Positions 1 through 10,167 are shown, counted from the first letter of the stretch. The stretch: DNA of 64,000 nt from Haemophilus haemolyticus (GCF_003351405.1 NZ_CP031240.1:1116001-1180000); one strand, 5' to 3'. The notes: generated by a model from the letters alone, not told the origin. Translations and numbers: made by a program.

Positions 1-509
1 TAACTTTCATAAAAGGCCGTGTTGGTCGAAAAATTAGTGATTTTTTCATGGATTTTTTAGGTGCCGAAGAAGGATTAAATCCACAAGTACAAAATCAGTG
101 TTTATTGCAAGCAGTGAGTGATTACTGCGATCAAGGCGAACTCAACAAAGAGCAAACTCAAGCGGTGAAAAAACAAGTGTTTGAATATTGCAAAGCTCAA
201 CTTGCAGGCGGTGATGAAATTGAATTGCAGGAACTTTCTGATTCCTTACCCACTCTAAACGAACAGCCTTTTGTTACCTTTGCGGGAGAACAGAATTATG
301 GCTTGGAAGACAGCATTCCGCCAGTACGTTCAACTTTAAAATCCCTAACGAAATTCACTGGTTCAGGAAAGGGGATGAGTATTAGTTTCGATGCTGATTT
401 ATTGAATACTCGAATTCAATGGGAACCAATGACGGATACGCTTACTATCAAGGGTTTACCGCCGAATTTAAAAGATCAATTACAAAAGGCTTTAAAATCA
501 GAGAATTAA
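1..509 (+). CDS. yejK: Nucleoid-associated protein YejK/NdpA, 3' part
   Basis: The reading frame is already open at base 3 and runs to TAA at 507-509, giving about 168 C-terminal residues; the family is about 335 aa, so roughly half the gene lies upstream of the window. The visible start, [20 protein letters not shown], is the conserved core of YejK/NdpA proteins, which bind the nucleoid in gamma-proteobacteria. An internal ATG at 48 is not a plausible start because this conserved core begins upstream of it. The next gene, bamE, is on the same strand 64 bp downstream. Exact molecular role is not visible here. Confidence 0.9.
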   Translation, partial: TFIKGRVGRKISDFFMDFLGAEEGLNPQVQNQCLLQAVSDYCDQGELNKEQTQAVKKQVFEYCKAQLAGGDEIELQELSDSLPTLNEQPFVTFAGEQNYGLEDSIPPVRSTLKSLTKFTGSGKGMSISFDADLLNTRIQWEPMTDTLTIKGLPPNLKDQLQKALKSEN

Positions 510-573
510 TTTGGAAATATGCTCAAACTTGGGTATTATTTGACAGTACTTTTGCACAAATAAGGTAAAGAAA

Positions 574-987
574 ATGCAAGTTAAAACACTTTTAGGCGCA
601 ACCTTTTTAGCATTAAGCGTCGCCTCTTGTTCCACCGTTGAAAAAGTTGTATATCGAATTGATGTACCACAAGGCAACTATTTAGAAGCGACTACAGTTG
701 CTCAAGTTAAAGAAGGCATGACTGCTCAACAAGTACAATATTTGTTGGGGACGCCAGTATTAATCGATCCTTATAATAGTCAGACTTGGTACTATGTGTT
801 CTTACAACAACGTGCTTATGAAACACCTGTTCAACACACTTTCACGGTAAAATTTGATCAACGTGGTATGGTGACAGAAACCAATCTTGATAAACCTTTG
901 CCAGAAGTTTCGCAACAAGGCGAAAACAACACCATTATTCAAACTGGTGAGAAAGCAAAATCAAGCTGGTGGCAATTCTGGAAATAA
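574..987 (+). CDS. bamE: Outer membrane assembly lipoprotein BamE (SmpA/OmlA)
   Basis: Encodes 137 aa with an N-terminal signal and a lipobox ending at Cys19 (SVASC), so the mature protein is predicted to be a lipoprotein. The motif KEGMTAQQVQYLLGTP followed by a Trp-Tyr strand (QTWYYVF) is characteristic of the SmpA/OmlA (BamE) domain, a small subunit of the BAM complex that inserts beta-barrel proteins such as the P2 porins of this window. A ribosome binding site (AAGGTAAAG) precedes the ATG. The C-terminal tail rich in Gln, Asn and Lys is not conserved in E. coli BamE. cpxR follows after 54 bp on the same strand, so envelope assembly and envelope stress sensing may be co-transcribed. Confidence 0.92.
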   Translation: MQVKTLLGATFLALSVASCSTVEKVVYRIDVPQGNYLEATTVAQVKEGMTAQQVQYLLGTPVLIDPYNSQTWYYVFLQQRAYETPVQHTFTVKFDQRGMVTETNLDKPLPEVSQQGENNTIIQTGEKAKSSWWQFWK

Positions 988-1041
988 TCTTTCTATTTTC
1001 ACCGCACTACAACAAGAACTATTGATAAAAAGGAATCCCCA

Positions 1042-1728
1042 ATGTCAAAACTCTTGCTCGTTGATGACGATGTTGAATTGACGGAATTACTTTCATCCCT
1101 TTTAACGCTAGAAGGGTTTGATGTTCAAACAGCAAATAATGGATTAGAGGCATTACAAAAACTTGATGAAAGCCATGAGTTGGTTTTACTTGATGTGATG
1201 ATGCCGAAACTAAATGGTCTTGATACATTAAAAGAAATTCGTAAAGTCTCTAATGTGGCAGTGATGATGCTTACAGCAAAAGGCGATGATATCGATCGCG
1301 TATTAGGCTTAGAATTGGGTGCGGATGATTACTTGCCTAAACCATTTAATGATCGTGAATTAGTTGCAAGAATTAGAGCGATTTTGCGTCGAAGTGTGTC
1401 GCCATCAAATAATGTTGACGATAAAAAAGAAATATTATCTTTTGAGAACGTAACCTTATATTTGACTCGCCAAACTGCGATGTATGGTGAGGAAAACTTA
1501 AATTTAACCGATTATGAGTTTAAGATCCTTCAGCGATTAATAGAATTAAAGGGGGATATTGTTACTCGTGAAGAATTAAGTTTAGAAGTGCTAGGAAAAA
1601 CATTAAGTCCGTTCGACCGCTCTCTTGATATGCATATATCTAATTTGAGACGCAAATTACCAGAGCGAGAAAGCAAATTGCCTTGGTTGAGAACCTTACG
1701 CGGAAAAGGATACCTTTTAGTCACTTAG
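1042..1728 (+). CDS. cpxR: Response regulator CpxR
   Basis: Encodes 228 aa: an N-terminal receiver domain (about 1-115) with acidic pocket Asp8/Asp9 and phosphoacceptor Asp51 (LLLDVMMPK), then an OmpR-type winged helix (about 130-228) ending in the typical RTLRGKGYLLV. Together with the adjacent cpxA it forms a two-component system that in enterobacteria answers misfolded envelope protein. The start ATG has an AAAAGGA ribosome binding site. The stop lies 4 bases before the cpxA start, so the two genes are translationally close. I recall the reference strain Rd KW20 as having cpxR without a cpxA neighbour; if so, this genome keeps the complete pair. Confidence 0.93.
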   Translation: MSKLLLVDDDVELTELLSSLLTLEGFDVQTANNGLEALQKLDESHELVLLDVMMPKLNGLDTLKEIRKVSNVAVMMLTAKGDDIDRVLGLELGADDYLPKPFNDRELVARIRAILRRSVSPSNNVDDKKEILSFENVTLYLTRQTAMYGEENLNLTDYEFKILQRLIELKGDIVTREELSLEVLGKTLSPFDRSLDMHISNLRRKLPERESKLPWLRTLRGKGYLLVT

Positions 1729-1732
1729 TTTT

Positions 1733-3139
1733 ATGAAATTGCGTAGTCTTTTTAGTTTAAATCAACTTGCAATCAGAATATTTGCTCTGTTCTGGTTTTC
1801 TTTTTTTATCATGATGAGCCTTGTGATCATGGTACCCAATCTCGATCTTAGACTCTATTCCCCTCTAGAAGAATCAGATATTGTTAATTATCAAAAAGAA
1901 ATCCTGAATACCGTTCGTAGTGGTCGATTACAAGGACTGATTTCAGAAGTTCCTGTTTTACATTCAGATAAATTTCAACCTTCTAGACCTGTTCTGATTA
2001 ATTTAAAAACTAAAAATATTCTCGGTGAATTACCAGAGGAAGCGCCTTATATCCGAAGATTTGCAGATGTATCCGGCGATTTTTCAGAACCTAAACGTAA
2101 AAATTTTAATGAGCTTCAGCTTTCAGGGCCGTTCCAGGTTTATTTAGGGGATACAGCCTCTTATGCCTTGTATTTTATTTCTTACGTTAACCCACAGCGT
2201 GAGATCTTTAATTATGTTTTTGATAGACCCATTATATTGATTTTGATTATTCTTTTAATCACTAGCCCATTGCTTTGGTGGTTTACAAGAATGCTGATTA
2301 GGCCTATTTCTCGCTTGCAAGAAGCAGCGAATTCAGTAGCATTAGGCAATTTTAAAATTGATAAGAGCTTAGTGGCTAATGGTCCATTAGAATTACGTCA
2401 AGTTGGTCAAAGTTTTAATCGAATGGCGGCCTCTATCGATCATCTAATCTCTAATCAACAAACACTACTTTCATCTATTTCACATGAATTAAAAACACCA
2501 CTCACTCGTTTACAGTTGGCTACAGCGCTTGTTCGCCATGAATGTGGCGAAACAGAGAGCGTAAAACGCATTGAAAGAGAAATAGGGCGAATGGATAAAA
2601 TGATTAGTGAGCTACTTCTACTTTCACGCCATCAAATGAATAGTCAAGTTGAACGGGATATTTTTTATGCCAATACGCTTTGGACTGATATTATCAACGA
2701 TGCCAAATTTGAGGCAGAGCAACGAGGTATAACGTTTCTCACAAATATTCGTTTACCCAAAAATGAATTACAACTTAACGGCAATTTTAGATTGCTGGAA
2801 AGTGCGGTTGAAAATATCGTGACAAATGCACTCAAATACACCAAGGATAAGATCGAACTTCATATTTTTATACAAGAAGAAGAAGAAGAAGAAGAAGAAT
2901 TTCTCAGGATCCGTATAGATGACAACGGATCTGGAGTGCATCCAGATGAATTTGAAAAAATCTTCAAACCGTTTTATCGAGTTGATGAAACGCGAACTAG
3001 AACGACTGGCGGAACAGGACTTGGATTGGCGATTGTGTCTAATGTTGTTCAGGAGCATCAAGGAAAGGTCTGGGCTGAAAAAAGCCCACTAGGCGGGCTT
3101 GCTGTTACTATACGATTGCCATTATGGATCAGTAACTAA
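1733..3139 (+). CDS. cpxA: Sensor histidine kinase CpxA
   Basis: Encodes 468 aa. Two membrane segments (about 13-35 and 166-185) flank a periplasmic sensor domain of about 130 residues; a HAMP domain follows (about 186-240), then the H-box SSISHELKTPLTRLQ with phospho-His251, the N-box (ESAVENIVTNALKYT), G1 (DDNGSGV) and G2 (GTGLGLAIV). It would phosphorylate and dephosphorylate CpxR. An uninterrupted run of eight GAA codons at 2876-2899 gives eight Glu within the ATP-binding domain between the N-box and G1; changes in repeat number would alter length without changing frame. A short spacer separates it from the divergently regulated tyrR. Confidence 0.92.
   Translation: MKLRSLFSLNQLAIRIFALFWFSFFIMMSLVIMVPNLDLRLYSPLEESDIVNYQKEILNTVRSGRLQGLISEVPVLHSDKFQPSRPVLINLKTKNILGELPEEAPYIRRFADVSGDFSEPKRKNFNELQLSGPFQVYLGDTASYALYFISYVNPQREIFNYVFDRPIILILIILLITSPLLWWFTRMLIRPISRLQEAANSVALGNFKIDKSLVANGPLELRQVGQSFNRMAASIDHLISNQQTLLSSISHELKTPLTRLQLATALVRHECGETESVKRIEREIGRMDKMISELLLLSRHQMNSQVERDIFYANTLWTDIINDAKFEAEQRGITFLTNIRLPKNELQLNGNFRLLESAVENIVTNALKYTKDKIELHIFIQEEEEEEEEFLRIRIDDNGSGVHPDEFEKIFKPFYRVDETRTRTTGGTGLGLAIVSNVVQEHQGKVWAEKSPLGGLAVTIRLPLWISN
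2876..2899 (+). repeat. (GAA)8 trinucleotide tract in cpxA
   Basis: Eight perfect tandem GAA codons, in frame, encode Glu8 between the N and G1 boxes of the CpxA kinase domain. Simple-sequence tracts in Haemophilus are prone to slippage. A trinucleotide tract would change only loop length, not switch the gene off. Confidence 0.9.
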
Positions 3140-3173
3140 AATCAAAATTTACCAGATTTTTATTTTTCCCATA

Positions 3174-3191
3174 TGTAAAATAATGTTTACA
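3174..3191. promoter_or_regulatory. TyrR box upstream of tyrR
   Basis: TGTAAA at 3174-3179, six bases, then TTTACA at 3186-3191: an exact match to the palindromic TyrR box consensus TGTAAA-N6-TTTACA. A TATAAT -10 hexamer lies at 3212-3217, so the box covers or abuts the -35 region of the presumed tyrR promoter. This predicts autorepression. Confidence 0.85.
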
Positions 3192-3247
3192 CTTTTGTGT
3201 CAAAAAACTATTATAATCACATATTATTTCTCTCATATTTCCGATAT

Positions 3248-4204
3248 ATGACAACCTTCAAATTTGATCCTCAAAAACCTTTCGATTGTTTTATTGTGCA
3301 AAGTGAATCCATGAAAAGTGCGGTAGAAAACGCAAAACGTTTTGCTATGTTTGATGCGCCTTTGTTAATTCAAGGCGAAACTGGAAGTGGAAAAGATTTG
3401 TTGGCGAAAGCCTGTCATTACCAGAGTTTACGTCGAGATAAAAAATTTATCGCAGTAAACTGTGCGGGGTTGCCTGATGAAGATGCAGAAAGTGAAATGT
3501 TTGGTAGAAAAGTTGGAGACAGTGAAACCATTGGTTTTTTTGAATACGCGAATGAGGGAACCGTATTACTAGATGGCATCGCAGAACTTTCATTGGGTTT
3601 ACAGGCTAAATTATTACGTTTTTTAACAGATGGATCTTTCCGCCGAGTAGGTGAAGAGAAGGAACATCATGCAAACGTACGAGTGATTTGCACATCACAG
3701 GTTCCACTCCATTTGCTTGTTGATCAAGGTAAAGTTCGTGCTGATTTGTTTCATCGCTTAAATGTTCTCACTATTAATGTTCCAGCATTATGTGAACGAA
3801 TGGCTGATATCAAGCCACTGGCACAAGGTTTTTTACAGGAAATCAGTGAAGAATTAAAAATTGCAAAACCAACCTTTGATAAAGATTTTCTTCTTTATTT
3901 GCAGAAATATGATTGGAAAGGGAATGTTCGTGAACTTTATAACACTCTTTATCGTGCCTGCTCTCTGGTACAAGATAATCATTTAACTATCGAAAGTTTA
4001 AATCTTGCTCCGCCACAAAGTGCGGTGATTTCTTTGGATGAATTTGAAAATAAAACCTTAGATGAAATTATCGGTTCTTATGAGGCACAAGTTCTAAAAT
4101 TATTTTATGCAGAATATCCAAGCACGAGAAAATTAGCTCAACGTTTAGGCGTTTCCCATACTGCGATTGCGAATAAATTGAAACAATATGGAATTGGAAA
4201 ATAA
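3248..4204 (+). CDS. tyrR: Transcriptional regulator TyrR, short Haemophilus form
   Basis: Encodes 318 aa from the ATG at 3248. An in-frame ATG at 3197 is upstream of the TATAAT at 3212-3217 and is unlikely to be used. The protein consists of the AAA+ domain (Walker A GETGSGKD at 43-50, Walker B VLLDGIAEL) and a C-terminal helix-turn-helix (about 290-318, STRKLAQRLGVSHTAIANKL). The N-terminal ACT and PAS domains of the 513-aa E. coli protein are absent, as is known for H. influenzae TyrR, and the sigma-54 contact motif GAFTGA is replaced. It is therefore expected to repress aromatic amino acid genes rather than activate. A perfect TyrR box upstream suggests autoregulation. Confidence 0.93.
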   Translation: MTTFKFDPQKPFDCFIVQSESMKSAVENAKRFAMFDAPLLIQGETGSGKDLLAKACHYQSLRRDKKFIAVNCAGLPDEDAESEMFGRKVGDSETIGFFEYANEGTVLLDGIAELSLGLQAKLLRFLTDGSFRRVGEEKEHHANVRVICTSQVPLHLLVDQGKVRADLFHRLNVLTINVPALCERMADIKPLAQGFLQEISEELKIAKPTFDKDFLLYLQKYDWKGNVRELYNTLYRACSLVQDNHLTIESLNLAPPQSAVISLDEFENKTLDEIIGSYEAQVLKLFYAEYPSTRKLAQRLGVSHTAIANKLKQYGIGK

Positions 4205-4215
4205 TTTTCTATAAA

Positions 4216-5577
4216 TTAGGCATTGTCCGATTGTATTTTAATATCTGCTAACTTAGAAAATTGCTTACATAACTTTAACCACATAATCTTATCAATCTGC
4301 ACATCTAACAAGAATTCTCCTTGTTCAGAAATTTGTTCATGGCGTACACAATCAAGTTGATAAAAAGCATGGCGAAGTTTGCCTTCGTGTGGTTGTAAAG
4401 TTAAAGAAAGAGAAAGTATCTCGTTTTTTAACCGCACTTTAATAGCTTCAAACAATAAATGAATACCCAACTCATCTTGCGCAGAGAGATAGACTGCAAT
4501 AGGCTGATTTTCATCATTGTATTCGATATGCGGTATAACATTTTCTAACAAATCAATTTTGTTATATACCAATAGCACTGGCACTTGTCCTGCACCAATT
4601 TCTTCTAGCACATCATTGACGGCATCGATATTTTCTTGTTTTCGCGAGTCAGCGGCATCAATGATGTGGAGTAATAGGCTGGCTTCTACCGTTTCTTGTA
4701 AAGTCGATTTAAAGGCTGAAACAAGATCATGTGGAAGCTGTCGAACAAATCCTACTGTATCCGCTAAAATTGCTGTACCTACATCTTGAATCTGTAATTT
4801 TCGTAAAGTTGGATCTAATGTTGCAAAAAGCTGATCTGCGGCATAAACCTCTGCGTTGGTTAAACGATTAAATAAGGTTGATTTCCCTGCATTGGTGTAG
4901 CCAACAAGTGAAATTGTTGGAATGTCTGCTTTTTGGCGTGTTTGGCGATTTTGATTGCGCTGTTTCTCTACTTTTGCCAATCGATTTTGTAATTGAGAAA
5001 TGCGCACTTTAATCAAACGACGATCCGTTTCTAATTGAGTTTCACCGGGTCCGCGTAATCCTACCGCACCTTTTTGTTGATCTAAGCCTGTTTTTCGACG
5101 AACTAATCGAGTGGATAAGTGTTTTAGTTGCGCAAGTTCAACCTGTAATTTCCCCTCATGAGAACGCGCTCGTTGGGCAAAAATATCTAAAATGACGCCA
5201 GTGCGATCGACTACTCGACAATGACATAAACTTTCTAAGTTACGTGTTTGTGCTGGGGTTAATTGATGGTTAAAAAGCACAACATCAGCATTATGTGATT
5301 GCACTGCATCTGCAATTTCTTGAGCTTTTCCCTCACCTACAAAATATTTAGCTTGAGGAGTGCTACGGCTTGTGGTGATTGTATCCAATACATCTACATT
5401 GGCAGAATCAGCGAGCAGTAAGAACTCTTGTAGATCGTCAATGTTTTTATCTTGCGCAAAGAAAACGTGAACCACGATAGCGGTATCACGCGTTTTTTCA
5501 GATTGTTGAGATGAAGAAAGTGCGGTTGAAATTTCCAGAGAATTTTCAACCGCACTTAATAAATATTGATTATCCAT
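4216..5577 (-). CDS. hflX: Ribosome-associated GTPase HflX
   Basis: Encodes 453 aa. The HflX domain (about 35-215) includes the diagnostic [15 protein letters not shown] followed by a coiled coil; the GTPase domain starts at about 222 with G1 GYTNAGKST (226-234), G3 DTVGF and G4 NKID. HflX binds the 50S subunit and can split or rescue stalled ribosomes. It lies 14 bp downstream of hfq in the same orientation, as in the E. coli hfq-hflX order. No strong Shine-Dalgarno precedes the ATG, so translational coupling to hfq is likely. An inverted pair of uptake signals lies within codons about 7-20. Confidence 0.93.
   Translation of the reverse strand: MDNQYLLSAVENSLEISTALSSSQQSEKTRDTAIVVHVFFAQDKNIDDLQEFLLLADSANVDVLDTITTSRSTPQAKYFVGEGKAQEIADAVQSHNADVVLFNHQLTPAQTRNLESLCHCRVVDRTGVILDIFAQRARSHEGKLQVELAQLKHLSTRLVRRKTGLDQQKGAVGLRGPGETQLETDRRLIKVRISQLQNRLAKVEKQRNQNRQTRQKADIPTISLVGYTNAGKSTLFNRLTNAEVYAADQLFATLDPTLRKLQIQDVGTAILADTVGFVRQLPHDLVSAFKSTLQETVEASLLLHIIDAADSRKQENIDAVNDVLEEIGAGQVPVLLVYNKIDLLENVIPHIEYNDENQPIAVYLSAQDELGIHLLFEAIKVRLKNEILSLSLTLQPHEGKLRHAFYQLDCVRHEQISEQGEFLLDVQIDKIMWLKLCKQFSKLADIKIQSDNA
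5518..5557. repeat. Inverted pair of uptake signals inside hflX
   Basis: AAGTGCGGTTGAAA at 5518-5531 faces TTTTCAACCGCACTT at 5543-5557, a 14-bp perfect inverted repeat with an 11-base loop. In RNA it would form a strong hairpin in the first 20 codons of hflX. Such dyads of the Haemophilus uptake sequence usually sit between genes and act as terminators; this one is in coding sequence. Confidence 0.88.
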
Positions 5578-5591
5578 TGATGGAGCTGTGA

Positions 5592-5867
5592 TTATTCTGC
5601 TTGAGTTTCCACGCTTTCAACGGCTTCAGTTGTTGCTACATGATGGTTGCTATTGTGATGAGAAACAGAGCGCGCAGGCACAACGGTTGAAATTGCGTGT
5701 TTATATACCATTTGGTTCACAGTGTTTTTTAATAAAATCACGAATTGATCGAATGATTCAATTTGACCTTGAAGTTTGATTCCGTTTACAAGGTAGATTG
5801 ATACAGGAATGCGTTCGCGACGAAGCGCATTTAAATAAGGATCTTGTAAAGATTGTCCTTTTGCCAT
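5592..5867 (-). CDS. hfq: RNA chaperone Hfq
   Basis: Encodes 91 aa starting [20 protein letters not shown]. Proximal-face residues Gln8, Tyr55, Lys56 and His57 (VYKHAIS) and the two Sm motifs are present; the tail after about residue 66 is His/Thr/Glu-rich. Hfq forms a hexamer that pairs small RNAs with mRNAs. The ATG at 5867 is chosen because AAAGGATA lies at ribosome-binding distance; the frame stays open further upstream but that stretch is not Hfq-like. The gene sits between rluC and hflX on the same strand. Confidence 0.96.
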   Translation of the reverse strand: MAKGQSLQDPYLNALRRERIPVSIYLVNGIKLQGQIESFDQFVILLKNTVNQMVYKHAISTVVPARSVSHHNSNHHVATTEAVESVETQAE

Positions 5868-5958
5868 TTTGCTATCCTTTGTTGTCGTTATTATGAAATT
5901 TTGTTGATAGAAACAAGTTGTCTCCGCGCGCAAGTGTAGCAATAAACACAAATGTTGT

Positions 5959-6927
5959 CTATTTGCTTTCCCGTAACTTTTGCAAAATTGCTTTCATTTT
6001 ATGATCTAGTGGTGCATTGAAGCGTAGTGTTTCACCATTTTTAGGGTGATCAAATCGAATTGAAAAGGCATGCAAGAACAAACGGCTCAATCCCAATTCG
6101 CTCATTTGTTTATCAAAATCTTTATCGCCGTATTTATCATCTAATGCAATGGGATGTCCGGCATATTGTGTATGTACGCGAATTTGATGTGTACGCCCTG
6201 TTACTGGTGAAGCCTTCACGAGCGTAGCATTTGTATAGCGTTCTTCAATGCTAAATCGGGTTTCAGATGGTTTGCCTTGCTCGCTGACACGCACAATGCG
6301 CTCTCCGCTGGATAATTCATTTTTCAAAAGAGGTGCTTGAACAACTTTTACATGGGATTGCCATTGCCCACGTACTAACGCTAAATAATCTTTTTGAACA
6401 GTTTTTATGCGAAGTTGTTCATGTAAATTGCGCAATGCTGAACGTTTTTTAGCAATTAATAAAATGCCTGATGTGTCGCGATCCAGTCGATGAACTAGTT
6501 CTAAAAAGCGCGCTTCTGGACGCAATGCTCGCAAGGCTTCAATTACACCAAAATTTAAACCACTACCGCCATGCACAGCGATTCCTGAGGGTTTATTTAA
6601 AACAATCAAACAATCATCTTCAAACAAAATTTGATTTTCAAGTGCGGCGACTTTATTGAGATTTTTTGAAATCGACGCATCGTTTTTTTCAGTCACACGC
6701 ACAGGCGGAACGCGAACGATATCACCTGTTTGCAATTTATACTCTGGCTTAATACGGCCTTTATTTACCCGCACTTCACCTTTACGCACAATGCGATAAA
6801 TTAAACTTTTAGGCACACCTTTGAGTTTTGCTAATAAATAATTATCGATACGTTGACCGCTTTCATCTTCACTAATTGTCAGCATTTTTACTGATGAATT
6901 AATGATTTTTTCGTTTTGTTCTGTCAT
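5959..6927 (-). CDS. rluC: 23S rRNA pseudouridine synthase RluC
   Basis: Encodes 322 aa with an S4 RNA-binding domain (about 24-85) followed by the RluA-type catalytic domain. The signature HRLDRDTSG places the catalytic Asp at residue 149. RluC modifies uridines 955, 2504 and 2580 of 23S rRNA in E. coli. AAAAGGAAAAAAG precedes the ATG. It is transcribed away from rne, with the rne leader between them, the same divergent arrangement as in enterobacteria. Confidence 0.93.
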   Translation of the reverse strand: MTEQNEKIINSSVKMLTISEDESGQRIDNYLLAKLKGVPKSLIYRIVRKGEVRVNKGRIKPEYKLQTGDIVRVPPVRVTEKNDASISKNLNKVAALENQILFEDDCLIVLNKPSGIAVHGGSGLNFGVIEALRALRPEARFLELVHRLDRDTSGILLIAKKRSALRNLHEQLRIKTVQKDYLALVRGQWQSHVKVVQAPLLKNELSSGERIVRVSEQGKPSETRFSIEERYTNATLVKASPVTGRTHQIRVHTQYAGHPIALDDKYGDKDFDKQMSELGLSRLFLHAFSIRFDHPKNGETLRFNAPLDHKMKAILQKLRESK

Positions 6928-7005
6928 CTTTTTTCCTTTTGAAAATTGGCGCGAATCATATCACAAAGGCACTATTAACGTAACTCTATGAACGTAATAT
7001 TCACC

Positions 7006-7034
7006 TTGCTAATTAATCGTTTTCTATGGATAAT
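7006..7034 (+). promoter_or_regulatory. Predicted rne promoter
   Basis: TTGCTA at 7006-7011, a 17-bp spacer, and GATAAT at 7029-7034. Predicted transcription start is near 7041, which would give a leader of about 297 nt before the rne ATG. It is the best sigma-70 match in the rluC-rne spacer. Confidence 0.6.
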
Positions 7035-7035
7035 A

Positions 7036-7337
7036 GGGCGTCTTTTTGCGCCTAAGAATTTGCGTAAAAAAGGATAAGTTTTGTTGGTGAAAACTCAATG
7101 CAGCAATCGGCATAAGACATTGATAATCAACATTTTTCTTAAAATAAATTAGCCGCTTGCAGCGCGTGCGGAATATCGCGTTGTTTTATAAAGCAAACAT
7201 TTATGCTTAATAACGTTATCAATGCACCCAGCAACATACAGTCGTGAGATTGACTGGCGCGAGAAACACGAGGTCGATAACGAAGCAAAGTGCGGTTTAT
7301 TTTGAGGTCTTTTAAAAATTTAATAAGAGAATTGACA
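7036..7337 (+). ncRNA. rne 5' untranslated leader (candidate rne5-type autoregulatory element)
   Basis: About 300 nt of leader without a plausible gene. It opens with a GC-rich stem-loop (TAGGGCG and CGCCTA, about 7035-7055) and contains a G+C-rich block (about 7150-7180, including GCGTGCGG and TATCGCG) likely to fold. In enterobacteria the long rne leader folds into hairpins that let RNase E shorten the half-life of its own mRNA. The length and position here fit that role, but the structure was judged by eye only. Confidence 0.5.
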
Positions 7338-10151
7338 ATGAAAAGAATGTTAATTAATGCGACTCAAAAAGAAGAGTTGCGTGTAGCACTTGTTGACGGA
7401 CAGCGCTTATTTGACCTGGATATTGAAAGCCCAGGACATGAGCAAAAAAAAGCGAATATCTACAAAGGGAAAATTACTCGCGTTGAGCCAAGCTTAGAAG
7501 CGGCTTTTGTAGATTATGGTGCAGAACGTCATGGTTTTTTACCATTAAAAGAAATTGCTCGTGAATATTTTCCAGATGATTATGTTTTCCAAGGTCGTCC
7601 GAATATTCGCGATATCTTGAACGAAGGCCAAGAAGTTATCGTTCAAGTTAATAAAGAAGAACGCGGAAACAAAGGCGCAGCCTTAACCACTTTCGTTTCT
7701 CTTGCGGGTAGTTATTTGGTCATTATGCCAAACAATCCGCGTGCAGGTGGAATCTCTCGTCGTATCGAAGGGGATGAGCGTACTGAATTAAAAGAGGCAT
7801 TAAGTTCGTTAGATGTGCCTGAAGGCGTGGGGTTGATTGTTCGTACTGCAGGTGTGGGGAAATCTCCAGAAGAGTTGCAGTGGGACTTAAAAGTTTTACT
7901 TCACCATTGGGAAGCAATTAAACAGGCTTCACAAAGCCGTCCAGCTCCATTCTTAATTCATCAAGAAAGCGATGTGATTGTACGCGCTATTCGTGATTAT
8001 TTGCGCCGTGATATTGGTGAGATCCTTATTGATAGCCCGAAAGTGTTTGAAAAAGCAAAAGAGCATATCAAACTTGTTCGCCCAGATTTCATCAATCGCG
8101 TAAAACTTTATCAAGGTGAAGTGCCTCTTTTCAGCCACTATCAGATCGAATCTCAAATTGAGTCCGCATTCCAACGTGAAGTGCGTTTACCTTCTGGCGG
8201 TTCAATCGTTATTGATGTAACTGAAGCATTAACTGCTATTGATATTAACTCCGCGCGTTCTACTCGTGGTGGTGATATTGAAGAAACAGCATTGAATACT
8301 AACCTTGAGGCAGCAGATGAAATTGCGCGTCAATTACGCTTGCGTGACTTAGGTGGTTTAGTTGTTATCGATTTCATTGATATGACGCCAGTTCGTCACC
8401 AACGTGAAGTGGAAAATCGTATTCGTGATGCCGTTCGCCAAGATCGTGCTCGCATTCAAATTAGCCGCATTTCTCGTTTCGGTTTGTTAGAAATGTCGCG
8501 TCAGCGTTTAAGTCCTTCATTAGGTGAGTCTTCACATCACATTTGTCCTCGTTGTCAAGGAACAGGTAAAGTGCGTGATAACGAATCTCTTTCCTTGTCT
8601 ATCTTGCGTTTAATCGAAGAAGAAGCATTAAAAGAAAACACCAAGCAAGTGCATACGATTGTGCCTGTACAAATTGCTTCTTATCTTCTTAACGAAAAAC
8701 GTAAAGCAATTAGCAATATTGAAAAACGTCACAATGTAGATGTTATTGTTGCGCCAAATGAAGCAATGGAAACACCGCACTTTAGCGTTTTCCGCTTACG
8801 CGATGGCGAAGAAGTGAATGAATTGAGCTATAACTTAGCGAAAATTCACTGTGAGAAAGATGAAAGCACTGAGGAATCTCTTGTTTCTCGTAATGTGGAA
8901 ACAACCGTTGTTGCTGAACAACCCGCAGTTGAAAGTGCGGCAGTGGCCCTTTCTATTTCTGAAGCTGCTCCGACTCCAGTTGAGCGTAAATCGAATGAAC
9001 CGTCTTTGTTAGCGAAAATTATTGCGAAGATTAAAGGCTTGTTTGCTTCTGAATCCGAAGAAAATAAACCAAAAAATAACCGCACTTCGCGCAATTCTAA
9101 TCGTAATCAACGTCGTCCACAGGATCGCCGTACTTCTCGTCGACCACGTTCTGAAAATAACGAAACCGAAAGAACCGAAGAACAAGTTCGTAATATCCGC
9201 GAGCGTAATCAACGCCGTCCGCGTCGTAACTTAGTGGAAGAAAGTATCTCTGAAAGTGCGGTAAATTCTACACCTGTTTTTGAGACTCAGGATGAAAAAA
9301 CTGAGCAAGTGACTCAACGCCGTCAACGTCGTGATTTACGTAAACGCGTGCGCGTTGAAGATAATGAGGTGGTTGTTGAAAATAACGAAAGCATTGTTGA
9401 ACAAATGCCAGAAGTGGAGGTTGTCGAAGTTCAGTCCGTTCAAGATGATGAAAAACCAGTTCGTCAAAACCAAGAACGTTCTGAACGTCAAGATCGCCAA
9501 CGCCGCACTCCACGTCATTTACGTGCAGCGAATAATCAACGTCGTCGCCGTAATCAAGAGCCAAAATCGCCAATGCCATTATTTGCTGCAGTGGCTTCAC
9601 CTGAATTGGCAAGTGGAAAAGCTTGGGTGGACTATTCAACAGTGAACACTCCGAAAGAAAATAATTTCTTATCTGTGGATGAATTGCTTGAGCAAGAAAA
9701 AACTAAAAAAGGTTTTATCACGCCAGCAATGGGGATTGTGGTTGAAGAAAAATCTCTTGAAGTAAAACCAGCATTAGATTTTATTACTCAGCCAGCTAAT
9801 GAGTCTGTACAGAAAAAAGTACAAGAATCTTTAGAGCGTTTAAATTCTCATAAACCTCAAGAAACGGTTGAGTCTATTGAGTCAACGATTACCGTAAATG
9901 AGCCTGAAATTGTAAATGAACCAGCCTTTATTCGTACCTATGAGTTTAATGGGCGTTTAGGTACCATTTCTTCAGTGACTCATACAAAAGCAGAGATGAC
10001 TTTGGCGAAAGCGAGTGATGAAATGCCAGAAGCTTTCCCAATTACTGAATGGCAAGATTCTCGCTATTATTTTCACGGTAAAGGGGCAGCAGGACATCAT
10101 AGTGCGATTAGCCATGTATATTCTGAGCCTACCCGAGCAAAATCAGAGTAA
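7338..10151 (+). CDS. rne: Ribonuclease E
   Basis: Encodes 937 aa from the ATG at 7338 ([21 protein letters not shown]). The N-terminal catalytic half has an S1 domain (about 38-120), the catalytic Mg-binding Asp302 and Asp345, and the zinc-link CPRC (Cys403, Cys406) that holds the tetramer. The C-terminal half (about 510-937) is low complexity with Arg-rich RNA-binding stretches (about 590-750), the presumed degradosome scaffold, and is poorly conserved. RNase E processes rRNA and tRNA and starts most mRNA decay, with Hfq (encoded nearby) guiding small-RNA targets. The upstream in-frame ATG at 7290 is rejected because conservation starts at 7338. Confidence 0.95.
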   Translation: MKRMLINATQKEELRVALVDGQRLFDLDIESPGHEQKKANIYKGKITRVEPSLEAAFVDYGAERHGFLPLKEIAREYFPDDYVFQGRPNIRDILNEGQEVIVQVNKEERGNKGAALTTFVSLAGSYLVIMPNNPRAGGISRRIEGDERTELKEALSSLDVPEGVGLIVRTAGVGKSPEELQWDLKVLLHHWEAIKQASQSRPAPFLIHQESDVIVRAIRDYLRRDIGEILIDSPKVFEKAKEHIKLVRPDFINRVKLYQGEVPLFSHYQIESQIESAFQREVRLPSGGSIVIDVTEALTAIDINSARSTRGGDIEETALNTNLEAADEIARQLRLRDLGGLVVIDFIDMTPVRHQREVENRIRDAVRQDRARIQISRISRFGLLEMSRQRLSPSLGESSHHICPRCQGTGKVRDNESLSLSILRLIEEEALKENTKQVHTIVPVQIASYLLNEKRKAISNIEKRHNVDVIVAPNEAMETPHFSVFRLRDGEEVNELSYNLAKIHCEKDESTEESLVSRNVETTVVAEQPAVESAAVALSISEAAPTPVERKSNEPSLLAKIIAKIKGLFASESEENKPKNNRTSRNSNRNQRRPQDRRTSRRPRSENNETERTEEQVRNIRERNQRRPRRNLVEESISESAVNSTPVFETQDEKTEQVTQRRQRRDLRKRVRVEDNEVVVENNESIVEQMPEVEVVEVQSVQDDEKPVRQNQERSERQDRQRRTPRHLRAANNQRRRRNQEPKSPMPLFAAVASPELASGKAWVDYSTVNTPKENNFLSVDELLEQEKTKKGFITPAMGIVVEEKSLEVKPALDFITQPANESVQKKVQESLERLNSHKPQETVESIESTITVNEPEIVNEPAFIRTYEFNGRLGTISSVTHTKAEMTLAKASDEMPEAFPITEWQDSRYYFHGKGAAGHHSAISHVYSEPTRAKSE

Positions 10152-10167
10152 TCTAAAATAAAAAATT

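Noticed and set aside
3197..3247. In-frame ATG giving a longer TyrR
   Set aside because: The predicted -10 element lies inside this extension and the extra residues do not resemble TyrR.
8846..9212. Frames opposite rne rich in Ser, Thr, Ile and Phe
   Set aside because: They lack start signals and follow the complement of the RNase E tail.
9268..9639. Long open frame on the - strand opposite rne
   Set aside because: It mirrors the Arg/Glu-rich repeat region of RNase E, has no ribosome binding site, and the + strand gene is certain.
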